Below are positions 1-6,870 of a stretch of 9,277 nucleotides of DNA, piece by piece. Under the pieces are notes generated by a model. It searched no databases. It was not told the origin of the DNA and worked only from the letters and a program-made list of their open reading frames with translations. How positions within the stretch are numbered: position 1 is the first letter of the stretch; every line of letters starts with the position of its first letter. The position numbers and the translations under genes are program-made. Source of the stretch: Acetobacteraceae bacterium (GTDB taxonomy: Bacteria; Pseudomonadota; Alphaproteobacteria; Acetobacterales; Acetobacteraceae); contig PLSZ01000517.1 of NCBI GenBank assembly GCA_003164305.1, positions 1 to 9,277 of the forward strand, in the 5' to 3' direction.

Positions 1-551
1 TCCCATTGATCCGGTCGCTCGCGGCCGGATTTGCCGAGCCGGGGAAAATGCAATCCCAGGCGCCAAGGCGGCCGAACGGCGATAGCGCCATGCGCTTCGG
101 ACGCAATCTGGTGCCGGTCGACTGGCAACCGGCCACTCGAAATTCTCCGGTGTCCAATTATCCTTACGAGCGCACTAGCGAGGTGCTTGCCGCAATGGCG
201 GCAAGCGACCCGCCCGACCCGTACCACGGCCACAAGCTGCGCTACATCAATCCCGCGACCGGCGGGTCGCCGATGCCGACCATTGGCGCCTTTATGGCCC
301 TGCTGCCGGGTGGCTTCGAAACCGCGCCTTACCGATCGACCGACGGCACGATCTACTCCGTCGTCGAAGGCACCGGTGAGACGGTCGTCGGCGATGCGGT
401 TTTCCGCTGGAAGCCGCGGGACATTTTCGTCGTTCCAAGCTGGCACACCCACCATCACCGCGCCGCCTCCGAAGCCGTGCTGTTCAGCTTCTCCGACCGA
501 CCGGTGCAGGACGTCCTGGGATTGTGGCGGGAAGAACGCCTCCATGCGTGA
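1..551 (+). CDS. Gentisate 1,2-dioxygenase, C-terminal half (5' end outside window)
   Basis: This is the C-terminal 182 residues of a bicupin ring-cleavage dioxygenase that opens gentisate (2,5-dihydroxybenzoate) to maleylpyruvate with Fe(II) and O2 in the cytoplasm. The frame is open from base 3 with no stop or start at the edge, and the first residues (PLIRSLAAGFAEP) already fit the inter-domain region of the family. The TTG at 6 is therefore not the start. Recognisable family blocks are LRYINPATGG, MPTIGAF, APYRSTDGTIYSVVEGTGE, the cupin strand RDIFVVPSW and the C-terminal FSFSDRPVQDVLGLWREE. The family is about 340-370 residues, so roughly half is missing; the lost N-terminal cupin normally carries the iron ligands. 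The stop overlaps the start of the next gene by 8 bases, which suggests co-translation with a gentisate-forming hydroxylase. Related bicupins (salicylate or 1-hydroxy-2-naphthoate dioxygenases) are less likely alternatives. Confidence 0.9.
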   Translation, partial: PLIRSLAAGFAEPGKMQSQAPRRPNGDSAMRFGRNLVPVDWQPATRNSPVSNYPYERTSEVLAAMAASDPPDPYHGHKLRYINPATGGSPMPTIGAFMALLPGGFETAPYRSTDGTIYSVVEGTGETVVGDAVFRWKPRDIFVVPSWHTHHHRAASEAVLFSFSDRPVQDVLGLWREERLHA

Positions 552-1731
552 TGTCCTCATCGCCGGCGCGGGTCTGGGAGGCCTGACCGCGGCCCTCGCG
601 TTGATCCAGCGCGGGCATCGGGTGCGGCTGTTCGAACAGGCCTCCGAACTGAAGGAAGTCGGCGCGGGTGTGCAAATCGGCTCCAACGGGTCCCGCCTGC
701 TCATCTCGCTCGGCCTGCGGGAAGCGATGGAACACGTGGTGTGCGTGCCGCTTGGCCGCGAGTTCCGGCTCTGGAGCACCGGCCAGCGCTGGCGATCCTT
801 CGATCTCGGCGAGTCCTCGGTGCAGCGCTTTGGCGCGCCGTATTGGATGGTGCATCGGGGTGATTTCCACGCGGTGTTGCTGGATGCCGTGCGAAAAGCC
901 GATCCCGGCGCGATCCAGCCCGGCAACGCCTGCGTCGGTTTCGAGCAGGATGGCCGAAGCGCCACCATCCGCCTCGCGAACGGTGAGACTGCCACCGGCG
1001 ATCTCCTGATCGGCGCGGACGGCGTGCATTCCAGAATTCGCCAGCAGATGTTCGGCGACGGCCGCGCGGAGTTCACCGGGATCATGGTGTGGCGCGGCCT
1101 GGTGCCGATGGAGCGGTTGCCGGAACACCAACGCCAACTGGTCGGCAACAATTGGCTCGGCGTTGGTGGCCACGTCGTCACCTATCCGCTGCGGCGTGGC
1201 GAAATCCTGAATTTCGTGGCCGCGATCGAGCGCGACGACTGGCGTGTCGAATCCTGGACCGAGCCAGGCACGACCGAGGAATGTCTGCGCGACCTCGCGC
1301 CCTGGCACGAGGACGTGAAAACCATCATTCGCAATATCGATACGCCATTCAAATGGGCCCTGCTCGGCCGTGAGCCGTTGGATCATTTCTCCGAAGGCAG
1401 GGTCTGCGTCATGGGCGACGCGGCGCATCCGACGCTGCCGTTCCTGGCGCAGGGAGCGAACATGGCGCTGGAAGACGCCATCGTCATCGCCCGCTGCCTC
1501 GACGCGTTCGACGATGTTCCCGAGGCGTTGCGGCATTATGAGCAGGCGCGCCTGGAGCGCACGGCCGCGATCGTCCGCGGGTCGTCGGACAACACGAAAC
1601 GGTTTCACAATCCGGCGCTCGGCGACGCTGCCGGCGCGGCCGCCTATGTCGATCGCGAGTTCCAGCCGGAAAAAGTTGCCCAACGTTATGACTGGCTTTA
1701 CGAATATGACGCGCTGACTGTCTCGATTTGA
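544..1731 (+). CDS. FAD-dependent monooxygenase, probable 3-hydroxybenzoate 6-hydroxylase
   Basis: This 395-residue single-component class A flavoprotein hydroxylase probably converts 3-hydroxybenzoate to gentisate using NAD(P)H and O2. The dinucleotide motif G8-A-G10-L-G-G13 follows the first beta strand, with E31 at the end of the second strand for the FAD ribose. The DG motif is D153-LLIGADG-V161 and the GD motif is M290-G-D292-AAHP, followed by FLAQGANMALEDA. The ending RYDWLYEYD is typical of the 3-hydroxybenzoate 6-hydroxylase group. The ATG at 544 is chosen because the Rossmann motif then sits at residue 8; a GGGAAG stretch lies about 9 bases upstream. The open frame reaching back to base 31 is only a shadow of the previous gene. 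The adjoining gentisate dioxygenase favours a gentisate-forming enzyme over salicylate 1-hydroxylase, which makes catechol and has similar sequence. Substrate choice is inferred from context. Confidence 0.85.
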   Translation: MRDVLIAGAGLGGLTAALALIQRGHRVRLFEQASELKEVGAGVQIGSNGSRLLISLGLREAMEHVVCVPLGREFRLWSTGQRWRSFDLGESSVQRFGAPYWMVHRGDFHAVLLDAVRKADPGAIQPGNACVGFEQDGRSATIRLANGETATGDLLIGADGVHSRIRQQMFGDGRAEFTGIMVWRGLVPMERLPEHQRQLVGNNWLGVGGHVVTYPLRRGEILNFVAAIERDDWRVESWTEPGTTEECLRDLAPWHEDVKTIIRNIDTPFKWALLGREPLDHFSEGRVCVMGDAAHPTLPFLAQGANMALEDAIVIARCLDAFDDVPEALRHYEQARLERTAAIVRGSSDNTKRFHNPALGDAAGAAAYVDREFQPEKVAQRYDWLYEYDALTVSI

Positions 1732-1774
1732 CGCGTCGGCCGTCTCTCCACGTCATCACCGGACCCTCGTTCCT

Positions 1775-1807
1775 TCGTCATGGTCCGGTCGAGCCGGACC
1801 ATGACGA
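1775..1807. repeat. Perfect palindrome, REP-like, possible terminator hairpin
   Basis: The arms at 1775-1788 and 1794-1807 are exact reverse complements over 14 bases, with a 5-base loop TCGAG. The arm core CGTCATGGTCCGG resembles REP-like palindromes scattered between genes in many alphaproteobacteria. It begins 44 bases after the monooxygenase stop, so it may end or stabilise that transcript. There is no T-tract after the stem, so it is not a classical intrinsic terminator. Confidence 0.75.
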
Positions 1808-1818
1808 CGGTACTGCGA

Positions 1819-1841
1819 ATCACCGGGCGTGGCCCGATGAT
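1819..1841. repeat. Second, imperfect palindrome next to the first
   Basis: The arms at 1819-1828 and 1832-1841 pair at 9 of 10 positions (mismatch C1823 with A1837) around a 3-base loop GTG. It lies 11 bases after the perfect palindrome. Its right side extends to 1845 as a reverse copy of an arm starting CGTCATCATCGGG. This matches 13 of 15 bases of the left-flanking arm at 1751-1765, so the two form an outer pair around the inner palindrome. It appears to belong to the same repeat family. Confidence 0.6.
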
Positions 1842-1845
1842 GACG

Positions 1846-1972
1846 ACTGAGGCACTCCCCGGCTGACGCGATATTTGTGAACGTCACCTGAGACCGGACT
1901 TGTAGCGTAATCGTATACGCGAGGGTGCCGGAAATGGTAGGCAAGCCCCTCGCCACGATGAGGATGCCGCCC
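1846..1972 (+). promoter_or_regulatory. Presumed glycogen operon promoter and leader region
   Basis: This is the only sizeable non-coding stretch before glgP after the palindromes, so the operon promoter should lie here (inference). Only weak box-like strings are visible: CTGAGA at 1888-1893 and TATACG at 1914-1919 are 20 bases apart, too far for a good sigma-70 promoter. Two small inverted repeats are present: GTGA-ACG-TCAC (1877-1887) and GCGTA...TACGC (1905-1920), which could be operators or chance. No riboswitch-like structure was recognised. Confidence 0.3.
1960..1964 (+). promoter_or_regulatory. Ribosome binding site supporting the glgP start at 1973
   Basis: GAGGA lies 8 bases before the ATG at 1973 and supports this start. 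A competing GAGGG at 1921-1925 lies 8 bases before the in-frame ATG at 1934 and would add 13 residues to the N-terminus, so the choice is not final. Confidence 0.5.
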
Positions 1973-4471
1973 ATGAGCGAAGGCCGCCTGACCAATCCGA
2001 GTGCCAGCAGCCGTGTCGCGAGCCGTCTCGCCTTACCGGCGCAGGACGAAGACGTGGCCGCGCTGCGCCGCGCCGTGATCGCCAAGCTGACGTACGCCGT
2101 GGGCAAGGACCCGGTCGTCGCGACGGAGAGGGACTGGTTCGTCGCCACCGCGTTGAGCGTGCGAGACCGCATCGTCGACCGTTGGATGACCTCGACCCGC
2201 GCCACGCACGGTGAGAACCGTAAGCGGGTCTATTACCTGTCGTTGGAATTTCTCATTGGCCGGCTGCTGATCGACTCACTGAACAATCTCCAGATGCTCG
2301 AGCCGATGCGCGCGGCGCTGGCCGAGCTTGGCGTCGATCTCGATCGCCTCCGTGAGGTGGAACCCGACGCGGCTCTGGGAAATGGCGGTCTCGGCCGGCT
2401 CGCCGCCTGTTTCATGGAGAGCATGGCGACCCTCGCCGTGGCCGCCTATGGCTATGGTATTCGTTACAACCATGGCCTCTTTCGCCAGGTCATCCGCGAT
2501 GGCTGGCAACGCGAATTCCCTGAAAGTTGGTTGTCTCTGGGCAACCCCTGGGAGTTCGAACGGCCCGAGGTAAGCCACATGATCGGCTTCGGCGGCACAG
2601 TCCGGCGTGAAACCCGACCGGATGGGTCCGATCATCACATCTGGGAACCCGCCGAGACGGTCGAGGCGATCGCCTACGACACGCCGATGGTCGGTTGGCG
2701 TGGGCGGCACGTGAACACGTTGCGCCTGTGGTCGGCACGCGCGCCGGATCCGTTACGGCTCGACACCTTCAACCAGGGCGACCACGTCGGCGCGCTCGCG
2801 GCCCGCGCCCGCGCCAACTCGATCTCCCAGGTGCTGTACCCCAGCGAGGACACGCCCGCCGGCCAGGAACTGCGCCTGCGGCAGGAGTATTTCTTCTCCG
2901 CGGCGTCGCTGCACGACCTGGTCTACCGCCACATTCATCAGCATGGCGACGTGCGCACGCTCCCGGATTTCGCCGCGATCCAGCTCAATGACACGCATCC
3001 CGCCATCGCCATCGCCGAATTGATGCGTCTCCTCATCGACGTTCACGATATTCCCTGGAAACAGGCCTGGGCGATCACCACCGCCACATTCTCCTACACC
3101 AATCACACGCTGATGCCGGAAGCGTTGGAGGCGTGGCCGGTCCACCTGCTGGAGCGCCTGCTGCCGCGCCACATGCAGATCATCTTCCTCACCAATTTGC
3201 TGCATCTCGACGGGTTGCGCGCCGCCGGGCAAAGCGACCCGGCGCTGCTTTCCTCGGTGTCGCTCATCAACGAGCATAACGGGCGTCAGGTGCGCATGGG
3301 CGCATTGGCCTTTCTCGGCTCGCACCGGGTGAACGGCGTGTCCGAGCTGCACACGAACCTGATGCGCGCCACCGTGTTCCGGGACCTGCACTCGCTCTAT
3401 CCGGATCGCATTGTGAACAAGACCAATGGCATCACGTTTCGCCGCTGGCTGTTCGAGGCCAATCCAGGGCTGACATCCGTGTTGGTGGACGCGCTTGGCG
3501 AGCGCGTTCTCGATGACGCCTCGGCGCTGGAAGGCTTCGCCGCGTTCGCCGGCGATAGCGGCATGCATGAGCGTCTGGCGGCGATCCGCCGGACCAACAA
3601 GGTCGCGCTGTCCAACCGCATCATGGACCGATTGCGCATCCGCATCGACCCGGATGCGATTTTCGATGTCCAGATCAAACGGATCCACGAGTACAAGCGC
3701 CAACTGCTGAACATCCTGGAGACTGTGGCGCTGTACGAGACGATGCGGGCGGAACCGACACGCGATTGGGTGCCGCGGGTCAAGATCTTCGGCGGCAAGG
3801 CGGCGGCCGGCTATCACCGGGCCAAGCTGATCATCAAGCTCATCAACGATGTGGCCGCCGTGGTGAACAACGATCCGACGTTGCGGGGCATGTTGAAGGT
3901 CGTGTTCTTCGCCAACTACAACGTCAGCCGGGCCGAGGTGATCATTCCGGCGTCCGACGTGTCCGAACAAATCTCGACGGCGGGCATGGAGGCTTCGGGC
4001 ACCGGCAACATGAAACTGGCGCTGAATGGCGCGCTGACCATTGGCACGCTCGACGGTGCCAACATCGAAATCCGTGATCGCGTGGGCGCGGAAAATATCT
4101 TCATCTTCGGTCTGACCGCGGCGGAGGCGGAGCAGCGCCGCGCCCGGGGCATCGACGCGCGCGAGACAATCGCGGGCTCGCTGCCGTTGCAGCGGGCGCT
4201 CGACGCGATCGGCTCCGGCCTGTTCTCGCCCTCGGAACCGGACCGTTTTCGCGATCTTGTCGATGTCGTCACCTATCACGATCATTTTCTGGTCTCGGCG
4301 GATTTTGAAGCCTACGCCGCCGCGCAGCGCGAGGTGGCCGCGAAGTGGCGGGATCAGGCCGCCTGGTGGCGTTCGAGCATCCTCAATACGGCGGGCGTCG
4401 GCTGGTTCTCCTCGGACCGGGCGATCCGCGAATATTGCGACAACGTGTGGAACGTGAAGCTGTCGACCTGA
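1973..4471 (+). CDS. glgP: Glycogen (alpha-glucan) phosphorylase, PLP-dependent, GT35
   Basis: This 832-residue cytoplasmic enzyme cleaves terminal alpha-1,4 glucose units of glycogen with phosphate, releasing glucose-1-phosphate. Family blocks appear in order and without a break: RKRVYYLSLEFLIGR (about 83-97), L135-GNGGLGRLAACF, YNHGLFRQ, YPSEDTPAGQELRLRQEYFF, QLNDTHPA, TNHTLMPEALE, NKTNGITFRRW, and IKRIHEYKRQ with R570 and K575 in the phosphate/PLP region. EASGTGNMK contains K681, the expected pyridoxal-phosphate lysine, matching rabbit K680 with an offset of one. Length agrees with bacterial members (about 800-830). The start at 1973 gives a normal N-terminus; GTG 1925, ATG 1934 and ATG 1958 are in-frame alternatives. 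As first gene of the operon, 23 bases before glgB, it pairs breakdown with synthesis. A maltodextrin phosphorylase role is possible from sequence alone, but the glg context favours glycogen. Confidence 0.96.
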   Translation: MSEGRLTNPSASSRVASRLALPAQDEDVAALRRAVIAKLTYAVGKDPVVATERDWFVATALSVRDRIVDRWMTSTRATHGENRKRVYYLSLEFLIGRLLIDSLNNLQMLEPMRAALAELGVDLDRLREVEPDAALGNGGLGRLAACFMESMATLAVAAYGYGIRYNHGLFRQVIRDGWQREFPESWLSLGNPWEFERPEVSHMIGFGGTVRRETRPDGSDHHIWEPAETVEAIAYDTPMVGWRGRHVNTLRLWSARAPDPLRLDTFNQGDHVGALAARARANSISQVLYPSEDTPAGQELRLRQEYFFSAASLHDLVYRHIHQHGDVRTLPDFAAIQLNDTHPAIAIAELMRLLIDVHDIPWKQAWAITTATFSYTNHTLMPEALEAWPVHLLERLLPRHMQIIFLTNLLHLDGLRAAGQSDPALLSSVSLINEHNGRQVRMGALAFLGSHRVNGVSELHTNLMRATVFRDLHSLYPDRIVNKTNGITFRRWLFEANPGLTSVLVDALGERVLDDASALEGFAAFAGDSGMHERLAAIRRTNKVALSNRIMDRLRIRIDPDAIFDVQIKRIHEYKRQLLNILETVALYETMRAEPTRDWVPRVKIFGGKAAAGYHRAKLIIKLINDVAAVVNNDPTLRGMLKVVFFANYNVSRAEVIIPASDVSEQISTAGMEASGTGNMKLALNGALTIGTLDGANIEIRDRVGAENIFIFGLTAAEAEQRRARGIDARETIAGSLPLQRALDAIGSGLFSPSEPDRFRDLVDVVTYHDHFLVSADFEAYAAAQREVAAKWRDQAAWWRSSILNTAGVGWFSSDRAIREYCDNVWNVKLST

Positions 4472-4481
4472 AGCCGGCAGC

Positions 4482-4487
4482 AGGAGG
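4482..4487 (+). promoter_or_regulatory. Strong ribosome binding site deciding the glgB GTG start
   Basis: AGGAGG, a full match to the anti-Shine-Dalgarno core, lies 7 bases before GTG 4495. The frame is open further upstream into glgP, so this site decides the start. Confidence 0.85.
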
Positions 4488-4494
4488 AACGGCA

Positions 4495-6696
4495 GTGGCA
4501 GCAGCGGCCTGGCAGGCAAGCGAGGCCGAGATCGCCGCCATCGTGGGTGCCCGTCACGGCGATCCGTTCGCGATCCTCGGCCCGCATGCCACCGAAGAGG
4601 GACAGGTCATCCGGGCGCTCGTCCCGGGCGCCGCCACCGTGCGCGTCCGCGGCTTGGACGGGGCCATGAACATTCAAATGATCCCGCGCGATCCGGCCGG
4701 CTTCTTTGAGGTCCTGTTGCCCCGGAATGTCGTACTGGGCCGCTATCGGTTGCATGCCGCCAATCCGGGTGGCGAGTGGGAGTTCGACGATCCGTTCAGC
4801 TTCGGCCCGGTGCTCGGAGCGATGGATGACTACCTCCTGATCGAAGGCACGCATCGGGCGCTTTATGAACGTCTTGGCGCCCATCCGATGACGTTGGATG
4901 GCGTCGATGGCGTGCATTTCGCCGTTTGGGCGCCGCATGCGCGCCGCGTTTCGGTGGTCGGCGACTTCAACGCATGGGACGGAAGGCGGCACCCGATGCG
5001 GAAGCGCATCGACTCCGGACTGTGGGAGATCTTCGCGCCGGGCATCGCCGAAGGAGCGGTCTACAAGTTCGAGATCGTCGCCGCCGATGATTCGTTACAG
5101 CCGCTCAAAGCCGACCCGTTTGGCTTCGCGGCCGAATTGCGGCCATCGACGGCGTCGATTGTCGCGCGCACCGACGCGCTGGCGTGGACCGACGAAACCT
5201 ATATGCGTGATCGCGTTAATGGCGATCCGCGGCGGTGGGCGATGGCGATTTATGAGGTTCACCTCGGTTCCTGGCGCCGCGGCGAAAATGGTGCCTTCCT
5301 GTCGTACGACCGGATCGCCGAGGCGCTGATCCCCTACGCCGCCGATCTGGGCTTTACCCACATTGAACTGATGCCGATCAGCGAGCATCCGCTCGATGAC
5401 TCCTGGGGTTATCAGCCGATCGGACTGTTCGCCCCGACACGCCGGTTTGGCGATCCCGCCGGCTTCGCGCGTTTCATCGACCGGGCGCACGCGGCGGGAC
5501 TTGGGATTATCCTGGACTGGGTACCGGCGCATTTCCCGACCGATGTCCACGGCCTGGAACGGTTCGACGGTGCGCCATTGTACGAGTACGCCGACCCCAG
5601 GAAGGGCTTTCAGCCGGACTGGAATACAGCGATCTACGATTTCGGCCGCCGGGAGGTCGCCAACATACTGGCCGCCAACGCGCTTTATTGGCTGGACCGC
5701 TTCCATATCGATGGGCTGCGCGTCGATGCCGTCGCCTCGATGCTCTATCTGGATTACTCGCGCCGTGCCGGCGAATGGGTGCCGAATGAGGACGGCGGCC
5801 GCGAAAACCGGGATTCCGTCCGCTTCCTGCGTCAGGTCAATACGCTGAGCTATGGTTTGCATCCCGGCACCGTGACGATCGCGGAGGAATCCACCGATTG
5901 GCCGGGGGTTTCGCGTCCGGTCGACGCGGGCGGGTTAGGCTTCGGGTTCAAGTGGAACATGGGCTGGATGCACGATACGCTCGACTATATCGCTCAGGAT
6001 CCGGTGCACCGGCGCTGGCATCACGACAAGCTGACGTTTGGTTTGCTCTACGGATTCTCGGAAAACTTCATTCTGCCGCTGTCGCATGATGAGGTTGTGC
6101 ATGGGAAGCATTCCATCCTCGGCCGAATTCCCGGCGACGCCTGGTGCCGCGTGGCGACCGGGCGCGCTTACTACGCGTTCATGTGGGCGCATCCTGGCAA
6201 GAAGCTGCTGTTCATGGGTCAGGAGTTCGGCCAGTTGCGGGAGTGGGACTTCGCTGGCGAACTGGATTGGGCGCTCGCGGAAGACCCGTTGCACTCCGGG
6301 TTGCGGCAATGCGTCCGCGACCTCAATCGTCTGTATCGTGAAACGCCAGCGCTGCACGCGCGCGATTGCGAGCCCGAAGGGTTTCAATGGATTGTCGTCG
6401 ATGACGCCGCGCAGTCGGTTCTCGCATGGCTTCGCCGTGGCGGCCCGGATGACGCCCCTGTCGTGATCGTTTGCAATTTCACCCCGGTGGTCCGGCACGA
6501 TTACCAGGTCGGACTGCCGTTGCCTGGCCGATGGCGCGAATTATTGAATACCGACGCGTCGGTGTATGCGGGCTCAGGCCTCGGCAATCTGGGAGCGGTG
6601 GAGGCGTCCGCCCAACCGTCGCACGGCATGCCGGCTTCCGCGAAACTCCTCCTGCCGCCGTTGGCCACGTTGTACTTCCAGTACGATCCGGGGTGA
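4495..6696 (+). CDS. glgB: 1,4-alpha-glucan branching enzyme, GH13
   Basis: This 733-residue enzyme cuts alpha-1,4 glucan chains and re-attaches the piece by an alpha-1,6 link, making the branches of glycogen. An N1 domain (about 1-110, with HGDPFAILGPH) precedes a CBM48 domain with GDFNAWD at 156-162. The GH13 barrel contains IYEVHLGSW and D-SWGYQP (S303-P308). Catalytic residues are visible: nucleophile D411 in DGLRVDAV, acid/base E464 in TIAEEST and D532 in LSHDEVVHGK. These correspond to E. coli D405, E458 and D526 with a constant offset of 6. A C-terminal beta domain follows. Length is close to the E. coli enzyme (728), and the two-part N-terminus marks the long form of the family. The start is a GTG with a strong ribosome site 23 bases after glgP, so the pair is surely one transcript. 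It acts on chains made by GlgA. Confidence 0.97.
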   Translation: MAAAAWQASEAEIAAIVGARHGDPFAILGPHATEEGQVIRALVPGAATVRVRGLDGAMNIQMIPRDPAGFFEVLLPRNVVLGRYRLHAANPGGEWEFDDPFSFGPVLGAMDDYLLIEGTHRALYERLGAHPMTLDGVDGVHFAVWAPHARRVSVVGDFNAWDGRRHPMRKRIDSGLWEIFAPGIAEGAVYKFEIVAADDSLQPLKADPFGFAAELRPSTASIVARTDALAWTDETYMRDRVNGDPRRWAMAIYEVHLGSWRRGENGAFLSYDRIAEALIPYAADLGFTHIELMPISEHPLDDSWGYQPIGLFAPTRRFGDPAGFARFIDRAHAAGLGIILDWVPAHFPTDVHGLERFDGAPLYEYADPRKGFQPDWNTAIYDFGRREVANILAANALYWLDRFHIDGLRVDAVASMLYLDYSRRAGEWVPNEDGGRENRDSVRFLRQVNTLSYGLHPGTVTIAEESTDWPGVSRPVDAGGLGFGFKWNMGWMHDTLDYIAQDPVHRRWHHDKLTFGLLYGFSENFILPLSHDEVVHGKHSILGRIPGDAWCRVATGRAYYAFMWAHPGKKLLFMGQEFGQLREWDFAGELDWALAEDPLHSGLRQCVRDLNRLYRETPALHARDCEPEGFQWIVVDDAAQSVLAWLRRGGPDDAPVVIVCNFTPVVRHDYQVGLPLPGRWRELLNTDASVYAGSGLGNLGAVEASAQPSHGMPASAKLLLPPLATLYFQYDPG

Positions 6697-6857
6697 CAAG
6701 CGACGCGGGCCGCTTCATCATGGTCAGGCTGGATCGGTTGCACAGGCGCGTGCGATTGGCGGGTGGAAGAGCGTGCGGTGGGGAATGAAAATGTTCGAAC
6801 GCGCGGGCTTGCAAAATCGGCGCTACGCGGCTGATTGACCTTCGCGCGCATCGCCAG
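6697..6857 (+). other. glgB-glgC gap with no clear gene
   Basis: The gap is the only wide one inside the operon. It holds a possible degenerate palindrome arm (6714-6728, TTCATCATGGTCAGG) similar to the array before glgP. It also holds two very short frames, 6720-6788 (22 codons) and 6785-6838 (17 codons), touching by an ATGA overlap; the ATG at 6791 inside the second has GGTGGGGA 6 bases upstream. Neither peptide resembles anything I recognise. No promoter boxes or terminator stem could be read with confidence. Confidence 0.4.
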
Positions 6858-6864
6858 AAAGGAG
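6858..6864 (+). promoter_or_regulatory. Ribosome binding site deciding the glgC start
   Basis: AAAGGAG lies 6 bases before ATG 6871. The frame opens from 6835, but this site and the family N-terminus select 6871. Confidence 0.85.
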
Positions 6865-6870
6865 ACGGCC

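Noticed and set aside
31..543. Upstream extension of the monooxygenase frame
   Set aside because: It runs through the conserved dioxygenase in another frame and gives an Arg/Pro/Ser-rich low-quality protein. The Rossmann motif belongs near the N-terminus, fitting ATG 544.
484..1683. 399-codon open frame on the - strand opposite the flavin monooxygenase
   Set aside because: Same effect: it lies over conserved FAD motifs on the + strand and has no family features of its own.
1775..1841. Classical intrinsic terminator
   Set aside because: The stems are strong but no T-tract follows either one, so I list them as repeats with only a possible terminating role.
4345..4494. Upstream extension of the glgB frame into glgP
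   Set aside because: The GTG at 4495 has a perfect ribosome site and gives the usual family length; the extension is a shadow of the glgP end.
2753..4519. 588-codon open frame on the - strand opposite glgP
   Set aside because: It mirrors a highly conserved gene in GC-rich DNA, where third-position bias leaves antisense frames open. The translation is rich in Arg, His, Gln and Val with no recognisable domain and no ribosome site.
6796..6820. Possible sigma-54 (-24/-12) promoter before glgC around TTGCA
   Set aside because: There is no GGCAC-like element at the required spacing before TTGC, so the match is only to the common -12 half.
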